Assembly (NCBI RefSeq): GCF_014650035.1
Contig: NZ_BMUE01000007.1
Coordinates: forward strand, 342,336-406,335
Length of the DNA stretch: 64,000 nt
Reading direction: 5' to 3'
Origin: Streptomyces lucensis JCM 4490
GTDB taxonomy: Bacteria; Actinomycetota; Actinomycetes; Streptomycetales; Streptomycetaceae
A program made the position numbers and the translations under genes. The notes below the pieces were generated by a model. It made no database searches, was not told the DNA's origin, and saw only the letters and a program-made list of their open reading frames with translations. Each line of letters begins with the position of its first letter. The first letter of the stretch is position 1. Positions 17,758 to 25,919 of this stretch are shown piece after piece.

Positions 17758-17809
17758 TGCCCACAGAAACTAGTCCGCAATTCGGTTGTGCACAATATAA
17801 CTGTGGGCA
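17758..17809. promoter_or_regulatory. Nested inverted repeats in the catalase-like promoter
   Basis: TGCCCACAG (17758-17766) and its complement CTGTGGGCA (17801-17809) enclose a perfect 10-bp palindrome TTGTGCACAA (17786-17795), 27-78 bp upstream of the start codon. The inner site has the shape of a MarR-type operator. No protein is assigned. Confidence 0.5.
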
Positions 17810-17910
17810 ATCGCACGCTGACGCCGGTCATGGGTGCGCTCCTTGTGCGCGGCGACGGCGCCGGCCTCGATCACGGAACAACCGCACTCACCGCAAAGTC
17901 CCCGGGCGTG

Positions 17911-17985
17911 GGTCATGCCAGCGGCCGAATGAAGAGCTACAAGATGCTCCGCGACCACCGCCGGTGCGGCGCCGACCGTCGTCTC
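17911..17985 (+). pseudogene. C-terminal scrap of a DDE transposase
   Basis: The frame reads GRMKSYKMLRDHRRCGADRR, matching the C-terminal V-E-(H/R)-V-I-G-R-x-K-N-Y-K-I-L-R-D motif seen in the larger fragment near 43.0 kb. No other part of the element is present. Confidence 0.5.
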
Positions 17986-18010
17986 CCGAGCGCAGCCTTG
18001 CGTAACGCGC

Positions 18011-19381
18011 TCAGTACCCGCGGCCCGGGTTGAGGATACCGCCGGGGTCGAAGACGCCCTTGATGCCAGTCATCAACTCCCGCTCCGTGGGACCGAGTTG
18101 GGCGTCGAGGTAAGGTGTCTTGAGCGAGCCCACGCCGTGCTCGCCGGTGATCGTGCCGCCGAGCACGAGCGCGGCGGCCACGATGTCGTCGAAAGCGGCA
18201 CGGGCACGGTCGGCAGCGTCACGGTCGGTGGCGTCGTAGACGACGGTCGGATGCAGGTTGCCGTCGGCGGCGTGGCCGAAGGTGCCGACCAGCACACCGT
18301 GGTCGGCGGCAGTTCGCTCGATCGCGGCAAGCAATCGGGGAAGGTCCTGGACCGCGACGCCGACGTCGTCGAGCAGCGTGGTGCCCAGCCGCTCCAGAGC
18401 CGGGTACACCATTCGTCTGGCCTGCATGAACATCTCGCCTTCCGTCGGGTCGGCGGTGTGCAGCACCTCGGTGGCGCCGCCGGCTTCGGCCAGCCTCGCA
18501 CAGGTGGCGGCCTCCTGATCGGCGGACGGCCCATCGCACTGGACGAGCAGGAGTGCCCCGGACGACTCGTCCAACCCCATCCGTGTCAGGCGGTTGACGG
18601 CGCGGATGCACGTGCGGTCCATGAGCTCCACCGCCGCCGGGTCGGCGACCGCCGCGATCCGCAGCACGCTGTCGACCGCCTGTTGGGGCGTCGGAAAGGC
18701 GGCCACTGCGGTAGCGGTGGCCGCCGGGAGCGGTCGCAGCCGCACGGTGGCGTCCACGATCACCGCGAGGGTGCCTTCGGAGCCGACGAGGAGCCGGGTC
18801 AGGTCGAGCCCGGTGACGTTCTTGCGGGTCGGCGGACCGGTACGGATCACGCGGCCATCGGCGAGCACGGCCGTCAGCGCGGCGACATGGTCGGCGGTGA
18901 CCCCGTACTTCGCGCAGCACATGCCGCCTGCGTTGGTCGCCAGGTTGCCGCCGATGGTGGAGATCGCCTTGCTTCCCGGGTCCGGCGGATACCACAGGCC
19001 GTGTTCGCGGGCGCGGGCGTCGAGAACGCCGGTGAGGACGCCCGGCTCGACGATTGCCGTCCGGCCGGGCACGTCCAAGGAGAGGATCCGGTCCATCCCG
19101 GTGAGCGACAGTACGACGCAGTCGTCGATCGCATTGGCCGCGCCGGCCAACCCGGTGCCGGCCCCCCGGGTCACCACCGGGGCGTGATGGTCGCCGGCGG
19201 TGCGCAGCGTGGTGATCACATCATCGGTCGAGCGGGCACGCACCACCGCCGCCGGACGGCCCGCGGGGGCCAACAGGCACTGGTCACGGCGGTAGGCCTC
19301 CATCGCGTGCCGGTCGGTGACCACCCGGCCCGGCAGCGCGGCGGCGAGGGCGGCGGCGACGTCCGCGACAACCTCGGTCAT
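18011..19381 (-). CDS. FAD-linked oxidase, glycolate oxidase GlcD / D-lactate dehydrogenase type
   Basis: 456 residues, the normal length. The N-terminal PCMH-type FAD-binding domain has VVTRGAGTGLAGAANAID, the pyrophosphate loop, and STIGGNLATNAGGMCCAKYG. The C-terminal substrate cap shows LVGTFGHAADGNLHP and GGTITGEHGVGSLKTPYL, which supply the catalytic and metal-site His residues of the D-2-hydroxyacid dehydrogenase family. It oxidises a 2-hydroxy acid to the 2-oxo acid, passing electrons to an unknown acceptor. Its start overlaps the stop of the FCD regulator gene by 4 bp (ATGA), so the two are translationally coupled and the regulator probably responds to the same acid. No GlcE/GlcF partner is adjacent. 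Confidence 0.93.
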   Translation of the reverse strand: MTEVVADVAAALAAALPGRVVTDRHAMEAYRRDQCLLAPAGRPAAVVRARSTDDVITTLRTAGDHHAPVVTRGAGTGLAGAANAIDDCVVLSLTGMDRILSLDVPGRTAIVEPGVLTGVLDARAREHGLWYPPDPGSKAISTIGGNLATNAGGMCCAKYGVTADHVAALTAVLADGRVIRTGPPTRKNVTGLDLTRLLVGSEGTLAVIVDATVRLRPLPAATATAVAAFPTPQQAVDSVLRIAAVADPAAVELMDRTCIRAVNRLTRMGLDESSGALLLVQCDGPSADQEAATCARLAEAGGATEVLHTADPTEGEMFMQARRMVYPALERLGTTLLDDVGVAVQDLPRLLAAIERTAADHGVLVGTFGHAADGNLHPTVVYDATDRDAADRARAAFDDIVAAALVLGGTITGEHGVGSLKTPYLDAQLGPTERELMTGIKGVFDPGGILNPGRGY

Positions 19382-20079
19382 GGCGTCCCCGGCTCGTAGA
19401 AACCGCGGATGTGAGCCACGACCGCTTCGGCGGCACGGTCGTTCTCACCCACGTCCAGCGCATCGACGATCGACTGGTGTTCGGCCAGCAGTCGCACGAG
19501 CACCGTTCTGCGATCGGCCACGGCGGCGAGCGCGTCGAGCAGGTAGCCGGCGATGCAGTCGCGCAGCACACCAATGACGAACCCCAGTGCCTGATTACCG
19601 CAGGCGTAGGCGAGTTGTACGTGGAAGTCCACGTCAGCGGCGTGGAAGGTATGGATGTCGCCGTTCTCCACCGCTGCCGCCATGGTCACCAGGCAGGACC
19701 GAGCCGCCTCCGGCACGGACGTGGTCTGACGTATCGCCTCCGCCTCCAGCAGCGTGCGCAGCGCCACCAGGTCTGCCAGCGGGATCGCGCCGACCTGCAG
19801 CGCCGTGCTCAGTGCCAAGCCCGCCGCGCCCGCCGTGCGCTCATGGGTGACGCGCGGACGCGCGGTGGAAACGGTATCCGCGCCGCTGATCAGACCGTGC
19901 GCCTGCAACACCCGGAGCGCCTCGCGGATGGTGGACCGCCCGACACCGAAGGACTGGGCGAGTTCCGTTTCCGTGGGCAGCTCGGTGTCGGCGGGGAATG
20001 TGCCGTCGAGGATGGCCGCCCGCAGGCGCTGAGCCACCTCGAGGCTCAGGGGCACGCGCGAGACCGGTGAGATCGTCAT
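19378..20079 (-). CDS. FadR-type GntR/FCD transcriptional regulator
   Basis: 233 residues. The GntR winged helix is at ~10-75 (EVAQRLRAAILDGTFPADTE, GVGRSTIREALRVLQAHG) and the FCD effector domain at ~95-225, with metal/ligand residues in AADVDFHVQLAYACGNQALG and LLAEHQSIVDAL. The ATG at 20079 is only a few bases from the edge of a 43-bp dyad and has no clear ribosome site, so the transcript may be leaderless. The next gene is coupled by a 4-bp overlap. It probably represses both its own operon and the divergent cysteine hydrolase in response to a small carboxylic acid (inference). Confidence 0.9.
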   Translation of the reverse strand: MTISPVSRVPLSLEVAQRLRAAILDGTFPADTELPTETELAQSFGVGRSTIREALRVLQAHGLISGADTVSTARPRVTHERTAGAAGLALSTALQVGAIPLADLVALRTLLEAEAIRQTTSVPEAARSCLVTMAAAVENGDIHTFHAADVDFHVQLAYACGNQALGFVIGVLRDCIAGYLLDALAAVADRRTVLVRLLAEHQSIVDALDVGENDRAAEAVVAHIRGFYEPGTP

Positions 20080-20084
20080 GGGCA

Positions 20085-20127
20085 CACCGTAGTGTCTTGT
20101 CTGTTTGTCGGACAAGCCACTACGGTG
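20085..20127. promoter_or_regulatory. Long dyad operator between the FCD regulator and the hydrolase
   Basis: Two 17-bp arms, CACCGTAGTGTCTTGTC (20085-20101) and GACAAGCCACTACGGTG (20111-20127), are inverted repeats with one mismatch and a 9-bp spacer. Overlapping the right part is TTGTCGGACAA (20105-20115), a palindrome that fits the TNGTNNNACNA consensus of FCD-family operators. It touches the regulator's start region and lies about 65 bp before the hydrolase start. Confidence 0.7.
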
Positions 20128-20191
20128 CTCATCGCTGTGCCTCAGGGCGCGGAAGGCCACTACCTCCAAGACGCGGAAGTCAGGTGTCGCC

Positions 20192-20806
20192 ATGACCGAG
20201 AAACTCGAGCTCGACCCGGCAAGGACCGCGATCGTGTTCATCGAGTACCAGAACGAGTTCACCAGCGTCGGCGGGGTGCTGCACGAGGCGGTCGCCGGCG
20301 TCATGCGGCGCACCGGCATGCTCGCCAACACCGTCGCCGTGGTCGACGCCGCCCGGCGGGCCGGAGCGTCGATCATGCACGCGCCGATCACGTTCGCCGA
20401 AGGCTACGGGGAGCTGACCCGGCACCCGTACGGCATCCTCAAGGGCGTCGTCGACGGGAAGGCGTTCGTCAAGGGCACGTGGGGCGCCTCCATCGTCGAC
20501 GAGCTCACGCCGGTGAACGGGGACATCGTCATCGAGGGCAAGCGCGGGCTCGACACCTTCGCCAGCACCAACCTCGACTTCATCCTGCGCAGCAAGGGCA
20601 TCGACACGATCGTCCTCGGCGGCTTCCTCACCAACTGCTGCGTGGAGTCGACCATGCGCACCGGTTACGAACACGGCTTCCGTGTGATCACCCTGACCGA
20701 CTGCGTAGCCGCCACCTCACAGGAGGAGCATGACAACGCCATCTCCTACGACTACCCGATGTTCTCACTGCCGATGACCTCGGCCGACGTCATCGCCGCC
20801 CTGTAA
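20192..20806 (+). CDS. Isochorismatase-family cysteine hydrolase
   Basis: 204 residues from the ATG at 20192 after AGGTG. The fold motifs are TAIVFIEYQNEF at the N-terminus, VIEGKRGLDTFASTNLDFIL with the active-site Lys, and VLGGFLTNCCVESTMRTGYE with the nucleophilic Cys. The first catalytic residue is Glu in IEYQNEF where the classical enzymes have Asp (V-I-D-x-Q); this I-E-x-Q-N form occurs in one branch of the family. It hydrolyses an amide, carbamoyl or similar bond. It is divergent from the FCD regulator/FAD oxidase pair across a shared operator, so the three probably form one catabolic unit. Confidence 0.88.
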   Translation: MTEKLELDPARTAIVFIEYQNEFTSVGGVLHEAVAGVMRRTGMLANTVAVVDAARRAGASIMHAPITFAEGYGELTRHPYGILKGVVDGKAFVKGTWGASIVDELTPVNGDIVIEGKRGLDTFASTNLDFILRSKGIDTIVLGGFLTNCCVESTMRTGYEHGFRVITLTDCVAATSQEEHDNAISYDYPMFSLPMTSADVIAAL

Positions 20807-21706
20807 TCAGACCGTCGCCACGCCCCAGCGGCTCGCCCGGAGTGCTCTCCTTCGCTTCGGTTGCCCGCCGTCTGCGGCGCTGGTGCGCAGGCAGTTGCAT
20901 CGCCTGGAGCGGACGGCGTGAGAGCCGCGCTCGAGCTCCAGGCGGTGATCCACTCGCCGGCGGCTGGACCGTCACCGCCCCGGACTTCGACTGAGGCGTG
21001 GGTTACAGCCGACCGGGCGATGAGGGCATAGCCGCGCGGCCTACGTATTGCCCTCCCAGAGGAGAGAACCCACCACCGGGTGTCCCGCGCAGAGCCCTCG
21101 CAGTGATCACAACTCGGCACCTGGTCCCTGACCGCCGCTGACGAAAGAAGCGCCGTCGAAAAACAAGACGAGCCGAGGAGGACCCGGTGCGTAGCAACGA
21201 CCCGACCCTGGGCGGACTCCCGCCGCAGGTCCTGACTTCACGCAAGAGATCAGGGACTCCTTCCGAGTCGTGCTGGACGCTTTGGATGCCGCACGGCGAC
21301 GGTCTTGCCCCGGCCCGGGTCGCCGAACACACACACCGCGCCCTGAGCCGCCATCGCCGGCCCGACCGCCTCGGCCACCGTCCGCACCGACGACGTCCGC
21401 ACCCAGCCGCGCGCCCGCCGACAACGCCACACGCACCAGCGCTCCGCTCTCCTCCGCCGGCACGCCCGCAACCGCCGCCGGCGCAGAGTGCGGCAACCGT
21501 CCCGCCGGCTCCTTCGCCGCGCCACCCTCCCGCGGGCCGGCCAGAGCAAGGTCAGCCAGCGCCTGCCTGCCGCTGGTCGCGTGTCCTTGGCGGAGTGCGC
21601 TGGTCCGCACGTCGTAACGGTGGGGCAAGCGTCGGTGACGAACATTCAGTCATTGTGCGGAGGGCCTTCCACACGACGACTGCAATGGACCGCTCTGCCA
21701 CCGCGC
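20807..21706. other. Relic stretch holding an ATPase fragment
   Basis: No intact gene. Apart from a Walker-A fragment on the minus strand (listed separately) the frames are short and Arg/Pro-rich. Confidence 0.4.
21250..21645 (-). pseudogene. Broken P-loop ATPase, probably a transposition or AAA helper
   Basis: The minus strand reads VRTSSVRTVAEAVGPAMAAQ then GAVCVFGDPGRGKTVAVRH, a Walker A motif (GDPGRGKT) preceded by the helix typical of small AAA ATPases of IS21/Tn7-like transposition or phage origin. The expected continuation is lost one turn after the P-loop, and the upstream 60 residues are Arg-rich and unlike protein. Only the P-loop region is recognisable. Confidence 0.4.
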
Positions 21707-22405
21707 CTACGCCGTCTCCTGAGCCTCCAGTCTTCGACAGAACACCTCCACGATCCCGTCCAAGAAGGCCCGCGCTTCCTCGCCGGCGTTCAGTGTGATC
21801 GTGCCGGCGCCCCAGTCGAGGGTGCCGGTGAGGGACTGGTAGTCGGCGTGCAGGTGATGCAGGGCGCCTTCGATGCGGGGGCGCGGGCGGGGCACCAGGC
21901 GGTGGACCGGGCGCACGCAACCTTGCCACCGGGCGGTGACCGCACGGCGCAGCAGCTCGGCCAGTCGCCCGGCCTGGCCGTTCACTTCCAGGTGGGCCGC
22001 AAGCGGCAGCGCCAGCATCTCGGCGAGCAGGGCGGCCTGAGACCGAGCCAGTTGCCAGCGGCCGCTTCGTTCCATCTCCTCGTAGACCGCCGGCGTGATT
22101 CCGAGCCGCAGCGCGACGTCGGCGACGGCATTCCCGGCGGCCAGCCGGTGCTCGCGTGCGGTGCGCGGCGCCGCCATCAGATCGCCGACCGAACACCACA
22201 GTGCCCCTGCCAGGGCGATCAGTTCCTCCTCGGTCGGCGCTTCCCGGCCCGATTCCCAGCGCGTCACGGTCAACGGCGACACGTGCAGGCCGTAGGCGGC
22301 CCCCATCACGGCCGCCACCTGTGCGGGGTGCATCCGCAGCAGCAAGCGCGTCCGGTGCGCTGCGCCGGGGTTGAAGGGTGGCCTGCCAGGCACTTGCGGG
22401 GTCAC
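21707..22405 (-). CDS. Helix-turn-helix (XRE-type) protein coupled to an anti-sigma-type ATPase
   Basis: 232 residues. The N-terminal region is a Cro/C1-type helix-turn-helix (PAQVAAVMGAAYGLHVSPLT, VTRWESGREAPTEEELIAL), then a second HTH-like segment (AGNAVADVALRLGITPAVYE) and a C-terminal hydrolase-unlike alpha/beta region ending in DWGAGTITLNAGEEARAFL. No enzymatic motif is seen. Its ATG overlaps the stop of the ATPase gene by 4 bp. Pairs of a HTH protein and a small HATPase are common in Streptomyces, in some cases controlling development, but here the pair is the 3' end of a lactate operon. Confidence 0.85.
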   Translation of the reverse strand: MTPQVPGRPPFNPGAAHRTRLLLRMHPAQVAAVMGAAYGLHVSPLTVTRWESGREAPTEEELIALAGALWCSVGDLMAAPRTAREHRLAAGNAVADVALRLGITPAVYEEMERSGRWQLARSQAALLAEMLALPLAAHLEVNGQAGRLAELLRRAVTARWQGCVRPVHRLVPRPRPRIEGALHHLHADYQSLTGTLDWGAGTITLNAGEEARAFLDGIVEVFCRRLEAQETA

Positions 22406-22944
22406 CGCTCACTCCCCGGCCGGGGCAGGCATGCCCAGGCGCAGGAGCCCACCGGGGTGCGCTGCACGCCGCAGTCGGTGGCGTGCGCATGCACCAGGTG
22501 CAGGCCTCGGCCGCTCTCGGCGAGTAGCCCGGCCGGGTCGGAGTGGTATGCGGTGGTCCGCTCCCGCCAGATCCCGTCGTCCTGGACGCGGATCACGATC
22601 TTCTCCGCGGTACAGTCCAGGCGCAGGGTCACCCCGGCCGCGCCGCTGTGCAGCACAGCGTTGGTGACCAACTCGGAGACCACGATGCGGGCGGCGTCGG
22701 CCACCTCGTCCCCCACGTGCCACCGGCTGAGCTGGGCGGTGGTGAACGACCGGGCCAGCGCGGCCGCGCGGCACTCGGCGCGCATCGCGCACACCGCCAC
22801 GCTGTGCGAGGGCGGATCGCCGCGGAACCTGCGCCGCCGTCCGGGCGACGGCCGGTCCGGCCGGGAGGTCGGCTCGGCTCGTCGGGTCGGGTCGGGCAGG
22901 GCCGCAACCGGTACGAGGTGACGCACAAGACGACGCATGGACAT
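22402..22944 (-). CDS. RsbW-like ATP-binding protein (HATPase_c_2)
   Basis: 180 residues from the ATG at 22944, which overlaps the stop of lutC (TGATG). An Arg/Pro-rich N-terminal stretch of about 60 residues precedes the GHKL fold: N-box ARIVVSELVTNAVLHSG, then VQDDGIWRE (G1) and ESGRGLHLVHAHATDCG (G2). The domain is that of anti-sigma factors/serine kinases; the histidine kinase dimerisation region is absent. The family binds sigma factors, anti-antagonists or, in Streptomyces, HTH partners. Translational coupling to both neighbours implies production together with lactate enzymes and the HTH protein. Confidence 0.88.
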   Translation of the reverse strand: MSMRRLVRHLVPVAALPDPTRRAEPTSRPDRPSPGRRRRFRGDPPSHSVAVCAMRAECRAAALARSFTTAQLSRWHVGDEVADAARIVVSELVTNAVLHSGAAGVTLRLDCTAEKIVIRVQDDGIWRERTTAYHSDPAGLLAESGRGLHLVHAHATDCGVQRTPVGSCAWACLPRPGSER

Positions 22945-23675
22945 CACGGCTCCGCAGGGTCGTAGATGGGCCGGTGGTCTCCGGGTGGCGGGGGCGGCGG
23001 TTCGGCGGCGACGACCAGGACCTCGAGCGTGCGCGGACCGTGTACGCCCTCCACCCGCTTCATCTCGATGTCGCTGGTGGCCGACGGGCCGGAGACGAAG
23101 GTCAGCGGCCGGACCGGATCGAGGAGGGCCACGGCCTCGGGCACCGAGCGCACGATCCGGTCGGCGGGGATCACGCACAGGTGGTAGTCGGGCACCAGGG
23201 TCAGCGCCCGGCGCCCCTGCCCTGGGCCGCCGTCGAGGACGAACGTGCCGGTGGCCGCCACGCCGGTTGCCGCGGTGGTGACCACGCCGTCGACGGTGTC
23301 CAGCGCGTCCAGGCCAACGGGCGGGTCGTCGCCGAGCACCCGAACCTCGGCCAGGCCGGCGTGCCACGGCTCGGGGAACCCGTGCGGAACCACCACCGTG
23401 CCGGCGCTCCGCCCGGTGAGCGCCTCGGCGATCGCGGAGGGCGCCGCGCTTGCGTCAACCAGGCGTGCCGACGCGCCGTAGTCGGCGAGGCGTTCCAGGA
23501 AGAGCGCGACCGTCTGCGGCGACCCGGCCTCCCCCGGGCGTTGCGCGCCGCCCGCGTTGCGGTAGCCCCGCGGCACCTGCGCGTACCTCTGCTCGACTGC
23601 GGACGAGCCGCCTACGGCGCGCCGGATACGGGCCAGTACCTCCTCGCGCGCGGCCGAACGAAATGAAGCCGTCAC
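22944..23675 (-). CDS. lutC: Lactate utilisation protein C (LUD domain)
   Basis: 243 residues, starting at a GTG (23675) preceded by GGAGGAGG and overlapping the lutB stop (GTGA). The LUD domain shows VDGVVTTAATGVAATGTFVL, VPDYHLCVIPADRIV and the conserved FVSGPSATSDIEMKRVEGVHGP. LutABC together replace flavin L-lactate dehydrogenase and oxidise L-lactate to pyruvate; LutC has no visible redox centre. The C-terminus is Pro-rich (EPPPPPPGDHRP), longer than usual and possibly a product of the fusion with the downstream gene's start. Confidence 0.93.
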   Translation of the reverse strand: MTASFRSAAREEVLARIRRAVGGSSAVEQRYAQVPRGYRNAGGAQRPGEAGSPQTVALFLERLADYGASARLVDASAAPSAIAEALTGRSAGTVVVPHGFPEPWHAGLAEVRVLGDDPPVGLDALDTVDGVVTTAATGVAATGTFVLDGGPGQGRRALTLVPDYHLCVIPADRIVRSVPEAVALLDPVRPLTFVSGPSATSDIEMKRVEGVHGPRTLEVLVVAAEPPPPPPGDHRPIYDPAEP

Positions 23676-25129
23676 GGGTTCGTCCTCCTCCACCAGGTAC
23701 GGAAGCTCTCCGGAGCGGGAGCCGGCAGGTCGCGCGCGTCGGTCCACCCCGCGAGGGGCCCGGGCAGCCGTCGGATCCGCCCGTTGTGGCGCACCAGCCT
23801 GGCCGCGGCGGCCGCCATGCGCTGCGCCCCGGCCAGCCGTCGCGGGGAGGACAGCGTCCAGCGCGCCGCCGCCATCGCCAGCCGTTCCAGTCCCGGGAGC
23901 GGGCGCCGACGCTTGCCGTCCACCACGCGGGCGCGCAGGTGGACCAGGACCTCGGGGATGTTGATCTTGACCGGGCAGACCTCGTAGCAGGCACCGCACA
24001 GCGTCGAGGCGTAGGGCAGCGAGCGGTCCACCGGGGAGGCGGTGCCGCGCAGTTGGGGGCCGAGGATCGCGCCGATCGGGCCGGGGTAGACCGACCCGTA
24101 GGCGTGGCCGCCCACCCGCTCATAGACCGGACAGACGTTGAGGCAGGCCGAGCAGCGGATGCAGTTGAGCGCCTGCCGGCCGATCGGGTCGGCCAGGGTT
24201 GCGGTGCGCCCGCCGTCGAGGAGGACGACGTGGAACTCCCGGGGCCCGTCGTGGTCGGCCGTCCCGGTCCACGTCGAGGTGTAGGGGTTCATCCTCTCGC
24301 CCGTGGAGGAGCGGGGCAGCAGTTGGAGGAAGACCTCCAGGTCCTGCCAGCGCGGGACGACCTTCTCGATGCCGGCCAGGCAGATAAGGGTCTGCGGAAG
24401 GCTCAGGCACATGCGCCCGTTGCCCTCCGACTCGGCCACGACGACCGTCCCGGTCTCGGCGACCAGGAAGTTGGCGCCGCAGATGCCCACCTCGGCGCGC
24501 AGGAATTTCTCCCGCAGATGCCGCCGGGCCGCCTCCGCGAGCTCCTGCGGGTCGTCACCGAGGGCGCCGGCGCCGCCCAGGTCGTCACCGGCTGCGCGCG
24601 TGCCCATCTCACGGCGGAAGATCTCCCGGATCTCCGCGCGGTTGCGGTGGATGGCGGGCACCAGGATGTGCGAGGGCCGGTCCTGGCCGAGCTGCACGAT
24701 CAGTTCGGCCAGGTCCGTCTCGTACGCCCGGATGCCGGCCTGCTCCAGCGCAGTGTTGAGGCCGGTCTCCTGGGTGGCCATCGACTTGACCTTGACCACC
24801 TCGTTCCGGCCGGTCCGCTTTACCAGGTCCGCCACGATGCGATTGGCCTCCGCCGAGTCGCGGGCCCAGTGCACCGTGCCGCCCGCGGCGGTGACCTGCT
24901 CTTCGAACTGCAGGAGGTAGCGGTCCAGGTGGAGCAGGGTGTGCTCCTTGAGTGCGCGTCCGGCCTCGCGCAGCTCCTCCCAGTCAGGCAGCTCACCGAC
25001 CGCCTCGTCGCGCTTGTCGCGGATGGTGCGGGTCGCCTCGGCGAGGTTGCGGCGCAGTTGTGCGTCGCCGAGGGCGTCCCGCGCCGCCCGGGGGAACGCC
25101 GGCATGCCGAGGAACGTCGTGCCGTTCAC
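23672..25129 (-). CDS. lutB: Lactate utilisation iron-sulfur protein B
   Basis: 485 residues from a GTG at 25129 that overlaps the stop of lutA. The N-terminal LUD-like domain (VVKVKSMATQETGLN, VGICGANFLVAETGT, PSTSTGERMN-like RSSTGERMNPYTSTW) is followed by two [4Fe-4S] motifs, CIRCSACLNVCPVYE near residue 310 and CGACYEVCPVKINIPEV near 360. The protein relays electrons from lactate oxidation in the LutABC complex. The length is usual for the family, and all neighbours overlap by 4 bp, showing a tightly coupled operon. Confidence 0.95.
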   Translation of the reverse strand: MNGTTFLGMPAFPRAARDALGDAQLRRNLAEATRTIRDKRDEAVGELPDWEELREAGRALKEHTLLHLDRYLLQFEEQVTAAGGTVHWARDSAEANRIVADLVKRTGRNEVVKVKSMATQETGLNTALEQAGIRAYETDLAELIVQLGQDRPSHILVPAIHRNRAEIREIFRREMGTRAAGDDLGGAGALGDDPQELAEAARRHLREKFLRAEVGICGANFLVAETGTVVVAESEGNGRMCLSLPQTLICLAGIEKVVPRWQDLEVFLQLLPRSSTGERMNPYTSTWTGTADHDGPREFHVVLLDGGRTATLADPIGRQALNCIRCSACLNVCPVYERVGGHAYGSVYPGPIGAILGPQLRGTASPVDRSLPYASTLCGACYEVCPVKINIPEVLVHLRARVVDGKRRRPLPGLERLAMAAARWTLSSPRRLAGAQRMAAAAARLVRHNGRIRRLPGPLAGWTDARDLPAPAPESFRTWWRRTNP

Positions 25130-25899
25130 CGGTGGGCCCCCCCTTCCGCGGTACGGGGCGCGGACGCCGGCTCGTCCTCGGTGGACGCCAGGATCTCGGC
25201 GAGGTGGAGGGTGCGCACACCGGTGCGCAGCCGGGTCAGGGCGCCGCCGATGTGCATCAGGCAGGAGTTGTCCGTGGCGCACAGCACCTCGGCTCCGGTG
25301 CCAAGGACGTGCCGGACCTTGTCCGCGCACATGGCCACAGAGGTGTCGGCGTTCTTCAGCGCGAAGGTGCCGCCGAAGCCGCAGCACTCCGTGGCCGACG
25401 GCAGCTCCACCAGGTCGATGCCACGTACGGCCCGCAGCAGCGCCGGAGGTTGGCGGACCGCCTTGAGCATCCGCAGCGTGTGGCAAGTGGGGTGGTAGGT
25501 GACCCGGTGAGGGAAGTAAGCCCCGACGTCCACCACGCCGAGAACGTCGACCAGGAACTCAGAAAGCTCGTAGACCGGTGGGGTGTGGCGCACCGCAGCC
25601 GCCAGCCGGGTGTCGCCGGCCACCTCGGCCACCCGCCCGTGGTACTCGCGGACCATGGCGGCGCACGAGCCGGAGGGGGTCACGACGGCGTCGTAGCCCT
25701 CGAAGACCTCCGTGAAGCGGCGGACCAGCGGCACGCATTCGCGCTGGTAGCCGGTGTTGAAGTGCATCTGGCCGCAGCAGGTCTGCCCCAGCGGGAAGTC
25801 CACGGTGCAGCCCAGCCGTTCCAGCAGCCTGACCATCGCCCGGCCGGTGCCGGGGAAGAGGGTGTCGTTGAAGCAGGTGACGAACAACGCGGTGCGCAT
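25126..25899 (-). CDS. lutA: Lactate utilisation protein A (CCG-domain protein)
   Basis: 257 residues from the ATG at 25899 (ribosome site GGAGAG). An in-frame GTG at 25923 overlaps the permease stop and could add eight residues. Two cysteine-rich CCG modules are intact: GQTCCGQMHFNTGYQRE and ATECCGFGGTFALKNAD, each preceded by a further Cys (SGSCAAMV, HPTCHTLRML). Such modules bind the non-cubane iron-sulfur cluster of GlpC/HdrB-type proteins. It is the first enzyme gene after the permease and oxidises L-lactate with LutB and LutC. Confidence 0.95.
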   Translation of the reverse strand: MRTALFVTCFNDTLFPGTGRAMVRLLERLGCTVDFPLGQTCCGQMHFNTGYQRECVPLVRRFTEVFEGYDAVVTPSGSCAAMVREYHGRVAEVAGDTRLAAAVRHTPPVYELSEFLVDVLGVVDVGAYFPHRVTYHPTCHTLRMLKAVRQPPALLRAVRGIDLVELPSATECCGFGGTFALKNADTSVAMCADKVRHVLGTGAEVLCATDNSCLMHIGGALTRLRTGVRTLHLAEILASTEDEPASAPRTAEGGAHR

Positions 25900-25919
25900 G
25901 GTCTCTCCGGTACGGAAGT

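Noticed and set aside
18098..19399. 433-codon plus-strand open frame
   Set aside because: Antisense of the FAD oxidase, which has all family motifs on the minus strand.
23450..25498. 682-codon plus-strand open frame
   Set aside because: Antisense of lutB; no family features, whereas lutB shows two 4Fe-4S motifs.
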